In this document: piece after piece, positions 12,597 to 23,544 of the stretch | Position numbering within the stretch: the stretch's first letter is position 1 | Layout: each line of letters starts with the position of its first letter | NCBI GenBank assembly: GCA_963082975.1 | Contig: OY720344.1 | Span: 87,544,107 to 87,608,106, forward strand | Origin: Labia minor | Lineage: Eukaryota; Arthropoda; Insecta; Dermaptera; Spongiphoridae | DNA: 64,000 nucleotides | Direction: 5' to 3' | The notes under the pieces: generated by a model | The model's database searches: none | The model's input: the letters and a program-made list of their open reading frames with translations, nothing else | What the model was told of the DNA's origin: nothing | Translations under genes and position numbers: made by a program

Positions 12597-13111
12597 TGGA
12601 CGGGGTACTGTTATGCCTCTGAGTTTTATTCTTAATTGATGATGTACAATCTTTATAATAAATACATAATTTAAAAAAAAAATATTAATTAGTTTTATTT
12701 TATAGTCGATTGAAATTCTATAAATTAGATGGCCCACCCCTTTACTTATTATATTATAACTAATAGTAAGTAGCATTCTAGTTAAAAACTCGGGCTGGTT
12801 TGAATAGAAATAAAAGAGAATTACCAAATAATAATTGCACAATTTAAAATGTATTGGACAAGCCGTTGACTAAAATAAAATATTGTTCAGCCTGTCGGAC
12901 CACCTGTGCCACTAATGAAGGAGTTAAAAAAAAGAATTCTCAACTCTTTCACACGTGGAATAAAATAAATTATTTGGGAAAGGAACCCTTAAATATACTT
13001 CACCAAAGAGTGCAGTACGTTTGACTATTAGCGCTTAGGAGATTCGCTTTGAACATCCAAAATCGTAAAGCAATAACAAATTAAATTAATCAAATATCCG
13101 ATGCTAACATA

Positions 13112-13699
13112 TGGGCCTGCAAAGGAAAGATTAGGTTCACTTTTTCTAAAATAAAAGATAAGTGTTCGTTGCCACGCTATAAAATGTATTTAATTAAAGA
13201 AAAATTAATATAAAGTAAAGAAACTAAAATAAAATTAAAATATAAAAATAAAAGAAATAAATGCTGGCTAATACTCAGCTAAAACAAACAAATTACAAAA
13301 ATATAGTAATAATAAATGAAACACAGTGTCTCCACGTGTTTTTACAACGAAATGGCGAATTTACACCTAAAAAGCGTGGAAAAGATATCCACTTCTAAAA
13401 GATACAAGTTATCAACATGAAGTCCCACAAGCCAGTCTCAAATGCAAGTGAGAGAGATCACCTCTGGTTCAAGGTAGCTAGCCGTTGGCGCCATTAGCCA
13501 AAATCGAGCATGGTGATTGGCTGTGAGGAGTCATGTGACCCCAACTAGTGGCGTTAACGTAGCCACTAAACTCAACACATGGCATACCAATATAATAAAA
13601 AAAAAAACATGCATATTTAAAAAGGAAAAAATTATAAATTTATATAAAAATAAATTGACCTTAAAATAAATAAATCTAAATCAGGGAGAGGCGTTAACA
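13112..13699 (-). mobile_element. Solo LTR, family S1, copy A
   Basis: On the minus strand it starts TGTTAACGCCTCTCCCTGAT and ends ...GCAGGCCCA, giving TG...CA ends. It is clearly homologous to 55806-56415 along its length, sharing GTTGCCACG, TGCTAGCTA/TGCTGGCTA, GGTGATTGG and the AT-rich block before the TGTTAA end. No primer-binding site or coding region adjoins it, so this looks like a solo LTR. Its flanks do not show a matching short duplication (CATA versus GTAT), which suggests an older copy or a rearranged edge. Confidence 0.7.
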
Positions 13700-14645
13700 G
13701 TATTTAGTATAATATTAGGAGATTAATTAAAGTGTGTTTGAAAATAATTGATAAATTGATTGATTTCTTTTATTAAATTTTTAAATATTTTTTCTTTCTT
13801 TTCTAATACTCTTGTTAAATAAAATAAAAAGAATAAAAAAAAAAATGTTCAAATAAAGCAAGTTGAAATTCGATTGCTCTAATAAAAAGCAAATGGATGG
13901 TCTAGACTGAAATGAAATGGCTTCTTGTATTTTATAGAATTCATTTAATTTATAATTTTGATTTAATAAATGATTGAAAAGGTGTATTTTTATTCAATAT
14001 GACAAAACAAAATACATTTTCTTGGAATAAAGAAAACAAATATGAGAAATATTTATTTTTTTTTTTTTTTTAGAAATTTAATGAAAATAAAAAACAATTT
14101 AAGTGATGGGTATTATTAAATCACGAATCACACACACCATTCTAATAAAAAACAGAAAAAAACAAATACCTATCATTTCAAATCGCATTTTCTAAGAATG
14201 TTTGTTATTATTTTTTTTTAAACAAAACCCCCCCCCCCCCCCATATAACCACAATCTACTACCTCGTATATTTTATTTTGACAGAATTTTTTGATATTCG
14301 ATTGAATTTAGACAGGAAGAAAAATTAACGATATATTTATTATATTTATTTATTGTTGCGAATTTTACGATTTTGACAATTTGTAAAAACAACATTGATA
14401 TATCGGTGGTCCCTAATACAAATGGAATTCTATTAAAAAATAAATAAAATAAAAACAATCTTGAAATTCAATAAAAGAGATAAATGCATTCAATTAAATG
14501 TATTTTATATAATATTTATAAATGAGAAATATATCAATTATATTCTTAAAAAAAGGAAATTAATTAATTATTCAATATCTATATTAATTAACAGAATAGT
14601 TATTTATCCATCATCTATTTTTATTTACTATTGTCTAAATACCAA
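13700..14645. other. AT-rich intergenic sequence
   Basis: No gene recognised. It contains a poly(T) run near 14058-14071 and a poly(C) tract at about 14228-14241. Confidence 0.5.
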
Positions 14646-14649
14646 GTAA

Positions 14650-14893
14650 AAGTCGGTTATATCAATTAGCTGTCCTACGATCAGTAGAACGGGTTCTATC
14701 AACCTTTACCTTGATTTTCTTGTTCGGAGGCGCTACTTTTTATCAAGTAGCTTCCTAATTATGATTCAGTAAGTTGGGTTAACAACGTCCAATAAGCCCC
14801 AGCTAGAGAAATTCCTTTGCCAGGCCTGAGACTTGAACCCCGAACCACAAGAATGTGCGTTAACACAATTATCCAACACCCTGTGAGGCGTCT
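14650..14893 (-). mobile_element. tRNA-derived SINE, copy 1
   Basis: On the minus strand the head carries an A-box-like TGGATAATTG and a B-box GGTTCAAGTCT in tRNA spacing. A shared body follows (GGCCTGGCAA, then TAGAACCCGTTCTACTGATC). A second copy lies at 31571-31757. This copy holds ~55 bp in the middle (around 14698-14760) that the other lacks. The tRNA-like half does not fold as a functional tRNA. Such SINEs are transcribed by RNA polymerase III and depend on a LINE for mobility, though the partner LINE is not evident here. Confidence 0.72.
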
Positions 14894-15090
14894 AAAATTT
14901 TATGTATATTTATTTTTATAATTTTATTGACTTTTGGGGTCTATATTCATTTTAGCTATCCTAAAATATTTTTTATTTTTTCATGATTACATGATTACAT
15001 ACTCCTACAATTTTCTTTACTCATTCAAAAGTTATTGTACGTGTAATATTAAAAGTTTATTCTTAAGAAAAATTATTTTTATATATTTAC

Positions 15091-18000
15091 ACTAGCTGCT
15101 CAGAGCGCCTTCGGCGCTCTTCACACCTAGACGGGGGCTCCGCCCCCTGTACCCCCGAGTGGTACATAGTATTTGGTGGTTGAAAGTAGTAAAAGGTTTT
15201 CATCCATTTTGTTTCAATCAGTATATTACATAAAACATTCATTTCTTTTTGTGTTCTTATTTAAAAAATATATTTTAATTTAATCACTATATTAATTATA
15301 TATATTATTATTGTATATGTTATATCTATCTACCTATGTGGCTCAAAGATACTCGAAAGTTCTTAGCCGCAACAACCACATTTCTCCAAGTGTCCCTATC
15401 CTGAGCCCTTGTTTCATCTCTCTTACGTCCCTTCCTACGCGTCATTGGTTTTCCAAGCGGACGTTTTCCAATCGGTCTTCCCACCAATATCTTTTTCCTC
15501 TCCCATTCTAGCCACGTGCCCTGCCTATCGCAGTTTTTTCCCTTTTATAACCCTAACTATTTCTGAAGATGCAGAGAGGCCATGCAATTTCTTGTTATGC
15601 AGTCTCCCCCATACCCGGTGACCTCATCTTTCTTTGGCCAATAAATGCAGGGAAGAATCCTATTCTCAAATACTCTGAATCTACTCCCATCTCCAAGGGT
15701 CATAGACCATGCCTCCCACCCATATAATGCAACAGGCAAAATAATCTTTTTATATATTCCCTTTGATAATAATTTTCAAGAGATAAGCCTCTTTATTGCA
15801 GATAACAGGCGTTTCCCGATTGCAACCCCGATTTAAATTCTTCTCAAATATTATTATCCTTCGTGATTACATTCAATTTTTCTACATATTCAAATTCTAC
15901 ATTTTGTATCTTAAGATTTTGTATGTTAATACTCTTCCTCTTTGTTACTAAATATTTTTTCTTATCCCTATTAATTTCAAACCTCCATTAAATTTTCCTC
16001 GCTATCTGTAATCGCAATTGCCGAATCTCCTATTATATTTAAGTCGTCTGGGTAACCTAATATTTTACAATTGATTTCCGCATCTTATTCTTTCTTTACT
16101 ACCTTCAAGACAAATTTGAAGATTGATTGGATCTATTGAGTCATGCGTATGTTTTACTAAAGTCTACAAATAATTAGTGAACAGATTGAATATTGAATTT
16201 TTTTCCTAATATCTGTCATAATGAAAATATCTTAATTAATGTTGGTCGATTTGGCCTGAACCCGCAATGATATCTCCTAATATTTCCTCCGCCTATGGTT
16301 CTTAAGTATTGTATATGTTATAATAGTGAAATAGAGTATAATATTTCTTGATCATTACATTTTGGTATTTTATTTTCATTGCTAGATTATTATTGAATAT
16401 TTTTAATTATAATGAAACTTGAGAAAATGCAAAAATAGAGACTTGAGACAATTTATAAAAATTAACGGTATAAAACTATAGATAAATGACCAATATATAC
16501 ATTCATTAATAGTATTAATTTAAATTAATTGATTTATTTGTTTTTTTATTATTAAGTTCATTTATTAATTTTTCTAGATTTTAGTTAATTTCCTCCCTTA
16601 AAAGAAACTTATCTAATTCTGTGGTGCTAGGGGATTTGAAAATTATTCTTGGTAATATGAAGATTTCGCTTACAGTTTCTGTCATGTCCGACCTCCATCC
16701 AACAGTTATTTTCTGTCAAGTTTTTTGCTTCTCTTAATCATGTGATCTATATATTTAATTTTTTTTGATTCATTATAATAAAATTTAAACAAATAAAAAT
16801 TTTTACTTTGTTAATTTATATAAATTTCAATATAAACTGATTGTGAGTGATACGCTTAGCCAATACTTTGAATAATTTGTGTACAAAAATATTGAATGTT
16901 CTTAGCGAGATTTGATATAATGTTGTACGATTTGTCCTAAATCTGAATTAGAAGAAAATTATAAATTGCCTCCTCTTCCAGCCCAATTCATTTACCCACC
17001 CATGTTGCATATGGCATCTAAATTTCTTAAAACTCCGTTTTTTTAATTTAAAATAGAAGGAGAGAAAGAGAGTTTTAAATTATATTCGAATAGTCTATAT
17101 ATTCTATATATCAGTATTTTTTTTCTGAATTTAATAGCAAGTTGATTTTAAAAATTTTCAATTCTTAATGCATATGATTGATTACATGTGTTAAAATTTA
17201 AAAAAATTCAAATATTCTAATTTTTATATTTATATACAATTTAATATTATTTTTTATTAATATCATATCAAAAAAAGAGAATTTATTAAAAATTAAAAAT
17301 AAAAAAAGAAGCCTATTAATAAAAAATTGAATGGTGATTTAAATATTTTATTAAATTAATTAAAATGAAACCTTTTAGAATAAATTATTTAATTGAAATG
17401 ATATTTAAATATAAGAATTTAAAAAAATATTATATTCTTTGTTTGGCAATTGTTATTTAATTATGTGCAACATGATTCGACTTGCACAGAGCATCGTTAT
17501 TTTTTATTAATATCACATAATAAAAATGAATCTTTTAAACATAATAAATAAAAAAGACATTTTAATAAATTTAAAAAATATACCCAATTTAAAAATGTCA
17601 AAAATTTAAAACAACTTTATATCATCATATTTTAATTTTTATATAATATATATATATATTTAGTAATTAATAATAGAGTAATTAAATTAAAATAAAAAAC
17701 AAAGATAATATAATTCAGTCATTTTAATTCAGGTTAAATAATATTTTTTTTTTATTATTCAATGATAAAATTTATATATTATTATATATATATTATAGAA
17801 AAGAAGAAATATTCAATTAAATAAAAAATAATTTAAGATAAAAATATGATCTAATAAATATTTTAATTAAATTGAGAACTTTTAGAATAAATTATTTAAT
17901 TGAATTGATATTTGTATATTAGAATTTAAAATAAAAAGCGAAATATTATAATAATTCTTCGATTGGGAATCGCTATGATAATTCATTGTTTGAAATGATT

Positions 18001-18354
18001 CCGCTTGGCCGACAGTGAGCCGCGAGCTGCTCTTGAATGAACAACACGGAGAATTATATAAACTTTAAAAAATTAATTTCTGCGGTTATTGATAAGATAT
18101 TAATAAAATTTATAGCCTATGTTACTCTAGAGGTATATAAGAATATTGTGATGTAATTTCAAAGAAATCGGTTCAGCCAATTCTGAGTCTATAAAATAGT
18201 AATTTTCCGGACAGACAGACAGACAGACAGACAGACGTGAAAAATTCTAAAGTCACTTTTGGATTCTAGAGGTCATGAAACGCGAAGATATGCAAAAATT
18301 TTTAAATTCTGAGCAATGTGCAGACAAAAACCTTTATTTATATATATAGATAGA
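15091..18354 (+). mobile_element. 'P' dispersed element, interrupted by a LINE
   Basis: The left end is ACTAGCTGCTCAGAG, followed by two strong GC-rich hairpins (15102-15120, 8-bp stem; 15133-15147, 6-bp stem), conspicuous in AT-rich DNA. The right end includes a (GACA)n tract (18210-18236), a block reading TTTTGGATTCTAGAGGTCAT, and GAGCAATGTGCAGA before a TATAGATAGAT tail. The right part recurs at about 29690-30190, the extreme right end at 32748-32833, and the left 15 bp at 33614-33628, so these are true ends of one family. After removing the nested LINE it is about 2.3 kb. No coding region was recognised and the class is unresolved. Confidence 0.65.
15324..16306 (-). mobile_element. Non-LTR retrotransposon (LINE), 5'-truncated, with 15-bp TSD
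   Basis: The insertion is flanked by a perfect 15-bp duplication, TATTGTATATGTTAT (15309-15323 and 16307-16321). The related P copy near 29785-29805 shows the unfilled site, which proves a discrete insertion. On the minus strand the broken frames read a reverse-transcriptase VDFSKTYA block, a catalytic box reading YPDDLNIIGDS (codons at about 16055-16022; family consensus usually YADD), then PVALYGWEAWSMTLG, RVFENRIL and RDVREM toward the 3' end. The 3' end is an AGATAGATATA tail next to the duplication. Several frameshifts and stops make it inactive. Confidence 0.88.
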
Positions 18355-18675
18355 TACTACATAGTTTTGAGATATTTACATCCTAAGAATTAGTTTCAAT
18401 AGTTCTTATACCAATTGAATAATAATATTTTGATTTTATAAATTTAACGTTTAGCAACGCACTATTGTAATAATTTAATAAAACTATTTTTATACAAGTT
18501 GTATCTATTTATCTACATTTAAAATTAAACTTTTTCAGAAAATAACTTAAATAAACTTTTAAATATGTTTGTTACAAAGAGACACAGATTGTGAAACTAT
18601 ATAAACCTAGATAATATATCATTACTGATGAAATTTGCAGTTGGGGATAATATTAACTTTATTATTTAATATTTC

Positions 18676-18706
<31 letters not shown>

Positions 18707-18839
18707 AGTGCTCATAATTATGAAAGTGGTCCAACTCAATTCAAGTTTTCAAAACATTTTCATGTGAAATTCACACACAATATCATATTCATAATAAATT
18801 TCCAATAATCAAAACTAAGCCGTGGTAAAAGTGTACCGT

Positions 18840-19020
18840 GCATGGCAAAATGGGACTGTTCAAAATCAGTGACGTGGCAAATGTGGTGCACCACGGGCCA
18901 TAGATGATAGAGGCGAATGACGGTTGCGGAGATGCGTTTAGGCAGATAGACGGGCTACCGTTGAGCAACTAACCACCAAATGAACAGGTTCCTGAAGGTG
19001 TTCACTGGGATGTTCGATTC
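18840..19020. other. GC-rich island of unknown nature
   Basis: About 180 bp with near-balanced composition inside >75% A+T DNA. A minus-strand frame is open for roughly 50 codons (the segment containing SPSICLNASPQPSFASI), but I recognise no domain, splice context or terminal repeat. It may be a TE fragment or an exon relic. Confidence 0.25.
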
Positions 19021-21454
19021 GAGATAGTCCAGATTTTTATTATTGTCTCATATCTAAGGGATTTTTTATATTTTTATTTTATTACACATAAAATATTATT
19101 TTTTTTAATTTGTTGTGAAGAGGTTTCAAGCTCTGTACTACAGCTTTTTACCTGAGCTATGTTCTTGATGTTGAGAGCTAAAAAAGTTATTAAAACATTT
19201 ATTTTGTTGTATGAAATTGACTGAATTTTTTAGAGCATAAATGTAAATGGCACTGTTTGTTTACTAAATTTTATACATCAATAAGTTACAGATTTTTTTA
19301 TTTTAACCCATATTAGTATCTAAGTATCTAAAATTATGATCGAATAGAAACATTTCATTATAATGTATTATTTGCAATTTTTTTCTTCTAGTTTCATCTT
19401 TGACGACATGATATATGACAGTTATCAATCCAATTCATCAAATGTATTTTGAATTATTCAAATAAAAATTGATTCAAATCCAAAATATCTGATGAACAAA
19501 CAGTTCTGAACAATAATTTAATATTATTAAAATATATAAAAAAAAAATAATAAAACAAAAGATAATAAGATAAAATTGAATTTTGTAATGGGCGATAATA
19601 AATATTATAGGATTAAATTGGAAATCAATGTGTAGATTGGATAAATCCGAATATTTATTTGATTTTTTTTCTTCAATCTTCAAATATCAAATATCAACAC
19701 TGCTGACACCTACGTTAGGATTTTCAATATTTTTTTTTCTCTTTATTTTTGTCGATCTATTGACAATGAGAGAGATTTGCGTCTTTGAAATGATGGAAAA
19801 ATCTAGTCGAGGAAGGGCGCCTGCCCGCCCATTGAATGTTACGATTTGCATGCTTCTCAAGAAAAATCGTTGCAAGAAATGATCAAAGGAAAAAATACCG
19901 TGAAGTGAGATTCTTGACGTTTTCACACGAATCCTCAAAAGATTTTTTTTTTCGTTCAATACAAAAAAAAAATATATAATAAAATTCTTAGCTAAAATTA
20001 TTTTTAAAACTTCATTATGTATATTATATATACATCTATCTCTTCAATTCATTATTAAATTTCAATTTAATTTTTAAAAAATTTTAATTATATATTGTAT
20101 TTGAATATTAATGTTAAATTTTTTTAAGTAAGTAAAATTCCCATTTATAATTATAACCTAAAAAGACTTGTCAAAATTAATTTATTTACTATGATAAAAT
20201 AAAGTTTGACCATCTGAAATTTTCTGTATAAATATAAAAAACTAATAATTGTTGTTTAAACAATTTTTTTTTTTTATTTTGGCATATCTTTCCCAAATTG
20301 TAATTGAGTATAAATTAATCACCTTTTATATAACCAATCCATTAATTAATTTTTTTCTATTTAGAAACTTATTGATGTCCAATTTATATTAATTTCAAAC
20401 CTATAAAGTTATATATATATATTTTTTATCCAAAAAAACTTTTCGATATTTTTCTTTCTCTTAGAAGGATTATTATTTTAGAGGCGCAAATGCCGTCTGT
20501 GGGTGTTTCATCTAAACCGCAACCCGTTTTTCCCAAGAGGCTACCTCTAAAACTCCCACTTCTAAATTAATAATATGGTATGCAAAATTATCGACGTTCA
20601 TCCCAGTTTTAGTTCTATTCACGACCCTTGAGATGAAATTATAACTAAAGTCTTAAATTACGAAAATGTCAGTTCCTTTAGAAAAGGAACGGTATACACT
20701 CTTCATATTTGCAATTAAATACCTACACATGCTCCATTTAATTATTTTAATAATTTAACGGAAAACTAATGTTCAAAATTAAAATAAAACAATACAATAA
20801 ATATTAATTAATATTAAAATCAATATTATATAATAGATATTATTTGTTATTAATTCATTAATTTTAATAATAAAATAAAATAAATGAGAAAATATGGAAC
20901 ATTTTTTGATTCATTTTCAATTAAAATTTATTGTTGTTAAATATAATTATAAAATGGTTAGGAGCGTGGCACAATGGACTTGGTTCGCTGAACTAAAGAA
21001 TCGTATTTAGTTTAAATGTGAACAATTTAAAAATTAATTATCTAGTAAATAAAACTAAAAACAAAGAAAATAAAAAAAATTACTGTACAGAGAATTTCTT
21101 TTATTAAAATTCTTTATTAGTTAAAATTTTCTAGTGTTTTATTTATTTTTCTTACAGTTAGACCTCTAAAAATAACATAGAACAATCTGAGTAATTACCT
21201 TCTGAAAATTAGAGTTAACAAATTCCATCAGATCATTAAGTTTGGGAGGGTTCAAAAACTGTTTTTATATGTATGTTAAATTATAGTCCAAATCATCTAA
21301 AAAAAAGGTTTATTTTGTGGCGAGCAGCAGAAATAAAATAGAAAGTTAAAAAAAAACATTAAGTTGTCCCATCTGAAAAATCACCTCTTTGACTCTTGTT
21401 ATCTTAGCAACGCGCTCTTTTACATGTTAAAATTATTAATTAATAAAAAAATAT
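19021..21454. other. AT-rich intergenic sequence
   Basis: No gene recognised. Patches around 19800-19920 and 20480-20700 are less AT-rich. The second contains the short hairpin GTTCCTTTagaaAAGGAAC near 20671-20691. The overlapping open frames at 19628-19959 on opposite strands show no domain. Confidence 0.45.
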
Positions 21455-22035
21455 CTGGAGTGTCTCCACTCGACTATCTCGCAAATATGAACTAACAATC
21501 TTAATTAACATATATATTAAATTTAATTAATTAAATTATAAATTAAAATTAATAAATAATATTTATTAAACGCGTGTTTTGCTCTTTGTTGATGGTACCA
21601 AGTCACGTGCTGGCGCGTGATTTGCAGTCGCGTTAAAAAATTAATTCCGATACTTTCAGGGATTCAATCAAGCTGAAATTCTATATATAGATAGCAGTTT
21701 TATACAATTTTTAATCATGTGACAAACTATCAAACATATATCTTTATTTTTACGGTCAGTTTAGAGGGAAAAAAAATGAAAATATGTGCTAGGTAATGAC
21801 TCTCTTCTGGATGAGCTACATTTCTCTAAAGTTGATAGTGAACTACGAATTTTTAATAATGCCCGTGTACCAAATTTCATTATTCTAGCTCAAACCGTTT
21901 TTGCGTAATCTTGCCTACACACACAGATACACACAGATATTTCTCTCAACCTTAGTGAAAATGATTCAGGGACCTTCAAAATGTATAAAAACATCAAAAT
22001 CTCAACATCGAAAATTTTCATCTGGCGAGATAGTA
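21455..22035 (+). repeat. R1 dispersed repeat, copy 4
   Basis: A near full-length forward copy that starts CTGGAGTGTCTCCACTCGAC and ends CTGGCGAGATAGTA. The left half of the terminal hairpin (ACTATCTC) is lost by a small deletion near 22021. The 69-codon open frame at 21901 is simply R1 sequence. Confidence 0.88.
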
Positions 22036-22199
22036 AAAATTATAAAATTTTCAACAAATACAGATAGTGTTATAATATATTTTGTTAAAAACACTTTCTT
22101 ATTCGTGTAATCTCCTGAATTTAAATTTAAGAATGCTTTAATACCATAAATACTAAAATTAATAGTAATTTCTTTATTTAATGGCATTGTGAAAATATC

Positions 22200-22394
22200 G
22201 CCAATTTTTAAATTTACAAAATAATTGATGCCCTCCCCCGCTCTAGCATTTACGTTGCCCCGGACAAAAGAATAAATTTCTGTTCCTATATTCGTAAAAT
22301 TTATTACATTTATAACCAAAATACCGCCCTTCTGATTTACCGCTTCGGACAAATGCCCGGTTTGCCGCCCTCTAGACTGGGGGGGGGGCCGCTG
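22200..22394. mobile_element. Probable hAT-like non-autonomous element end
   Basis: Read on the minus strand from 22394, the sequence begins CAGCGGCCCCCCCCCAG and continues with GGGCGGCAAA, CGGGCATTTGTCC and GGGCGGTATTTTGG. This is the GGGCGGCAAA-rich style of end found in many CAG-ended hAT-type repeats. The other boundary is not visible. The 116-codon minus-strand open frame at 22002-22352 runs from this element into R1 copy 4 and is probably fortuitous. Confidence 0.4.
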
Positions 22395-23321
22395 ATGTTG
22401 ATGCTATTTATAAACTTAACTTATAATATATATAATATATAAGGTATAAGGCATATACATATATACTATTATAGGTATAATTAAAAAATCTCCACCTTTT
22501 TCTTTAGTTTCAATTTCATACTTTTTTAATCCTTCCCCTTGTAGTTCCTATTGTCCTATTGAGATTTTGTACTCTTATCAAAATTCAAATTTTGTATTGG
22601 ACCGTTCTATGGAAAAAATATATTAAAAGAGATATTGAATTTGATTATATTTTTATATAAATAAATATTGAATTTTATATCTTAGTTGAAGGGCTAGATA
22701 CCGAAAGGGCATGTTATTGTTGAAGAAACTCAAAAATCTTTTACATAAAGCAATATTTACAGCAACATCAAGGTTAAATTTTAAATTCTATTTTTATTTT
22801 ATAATTTTTTTTTTAAATAAATAAATAAAAAACTGTAAATATTATAAATAAATAACGTAGAGGACATCTTGAGCCTAATTTTTTTCATATATATTTTTGT
22901 TCCTAGAAACGAATTCACAATAATGAATAGAGAAACTTATAGTTTTATTTGATGTTCATAGATTATTTTCAAAGATATCAATGAATATTTACTATTGCTA
23001 GTACCTTAAATTAGATTTTTACTTTTTAATAAATGGAACTCCTGAACCTAAAGCGGTCACTGAATATTTCAGATGAGCCTAAAGTGGACATTTGGAGAAC
23101 ATAAAGCTCAAATTAAGTTAAACGTTTTGGTTTCACATTTACAAATAAAAAATTTAATTTTCCAATATTTTATTATAAAAAAGAAATCAATTATAAATTA
23201 TGTTCATCACATTTTAAAATAAAAATAATTTTCATTTTATTAACATACATTGATAGAAATATACTTATTTAAATAATAAGAAAGATAATTAATCTTTATT
23301 TGGATAATTTTTGATTTTCTG
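22395..23321. other. AT-rich intergenic sequence
   Basis: No gene or recognisable repeat. It includes (TA)-rich tracts near 22424-22470. Confidence 0.5.
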
Positions 23322-23505
23322 TCATTTTAAATTTCTCAATTTATGATACTTATTCTCTTCTCCTTCATATTCTTTAAGATGAAGTATGTAATCATAATTA
23401 TAAGCAGGTCCATCCACGAAGACACTAAAGGTTAGGCCTTGTAGATCATCAACTGTGCTGCATAGATTCTGTTTGTTATTTTCGATTTTAAGTGGAATAC
23501 TTAAT
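23322..23505 (-). other. Candidate terminal exon of an unidentified gene, antisense to and just upstream of the kinase
   Basis: A 60-codon minus-strand frame without stops ends at a TGA (23324-23322). It has kinase-exon-like base composition and a protein-like reading: STVDDLQGLTFSVFVDG, then AYNYDYILHLKEYEGEE, then NKYHKLRNLK and stop. It contains no Met. A candidate splice acceptor AACAAACAG sits at about 23477-23469, so it would be a last exon starting near 23468. I cannot name the family. If real, its upstream exons lie on the strand opposite the kinase gene or beyond it. It could also be a stranded exon or part of a retrotransposon. Confidence 0.4.
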
Positions 23506-23544
23506 ATTTAAAATAAATCCTTTGAAAATATAATATATTAAATA

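Noticed and set aside
15311-15836. Forward open frames of 63-70 codons
   Set aside because: They are antisense to the LINE ORF2 remnant.
22002-22352. A 116-codon minus-strand frame
   Set aside because: It runs from a hAT-like repeat end into R1 copy 4, so it mixes two repeats. No domain is recognisable.
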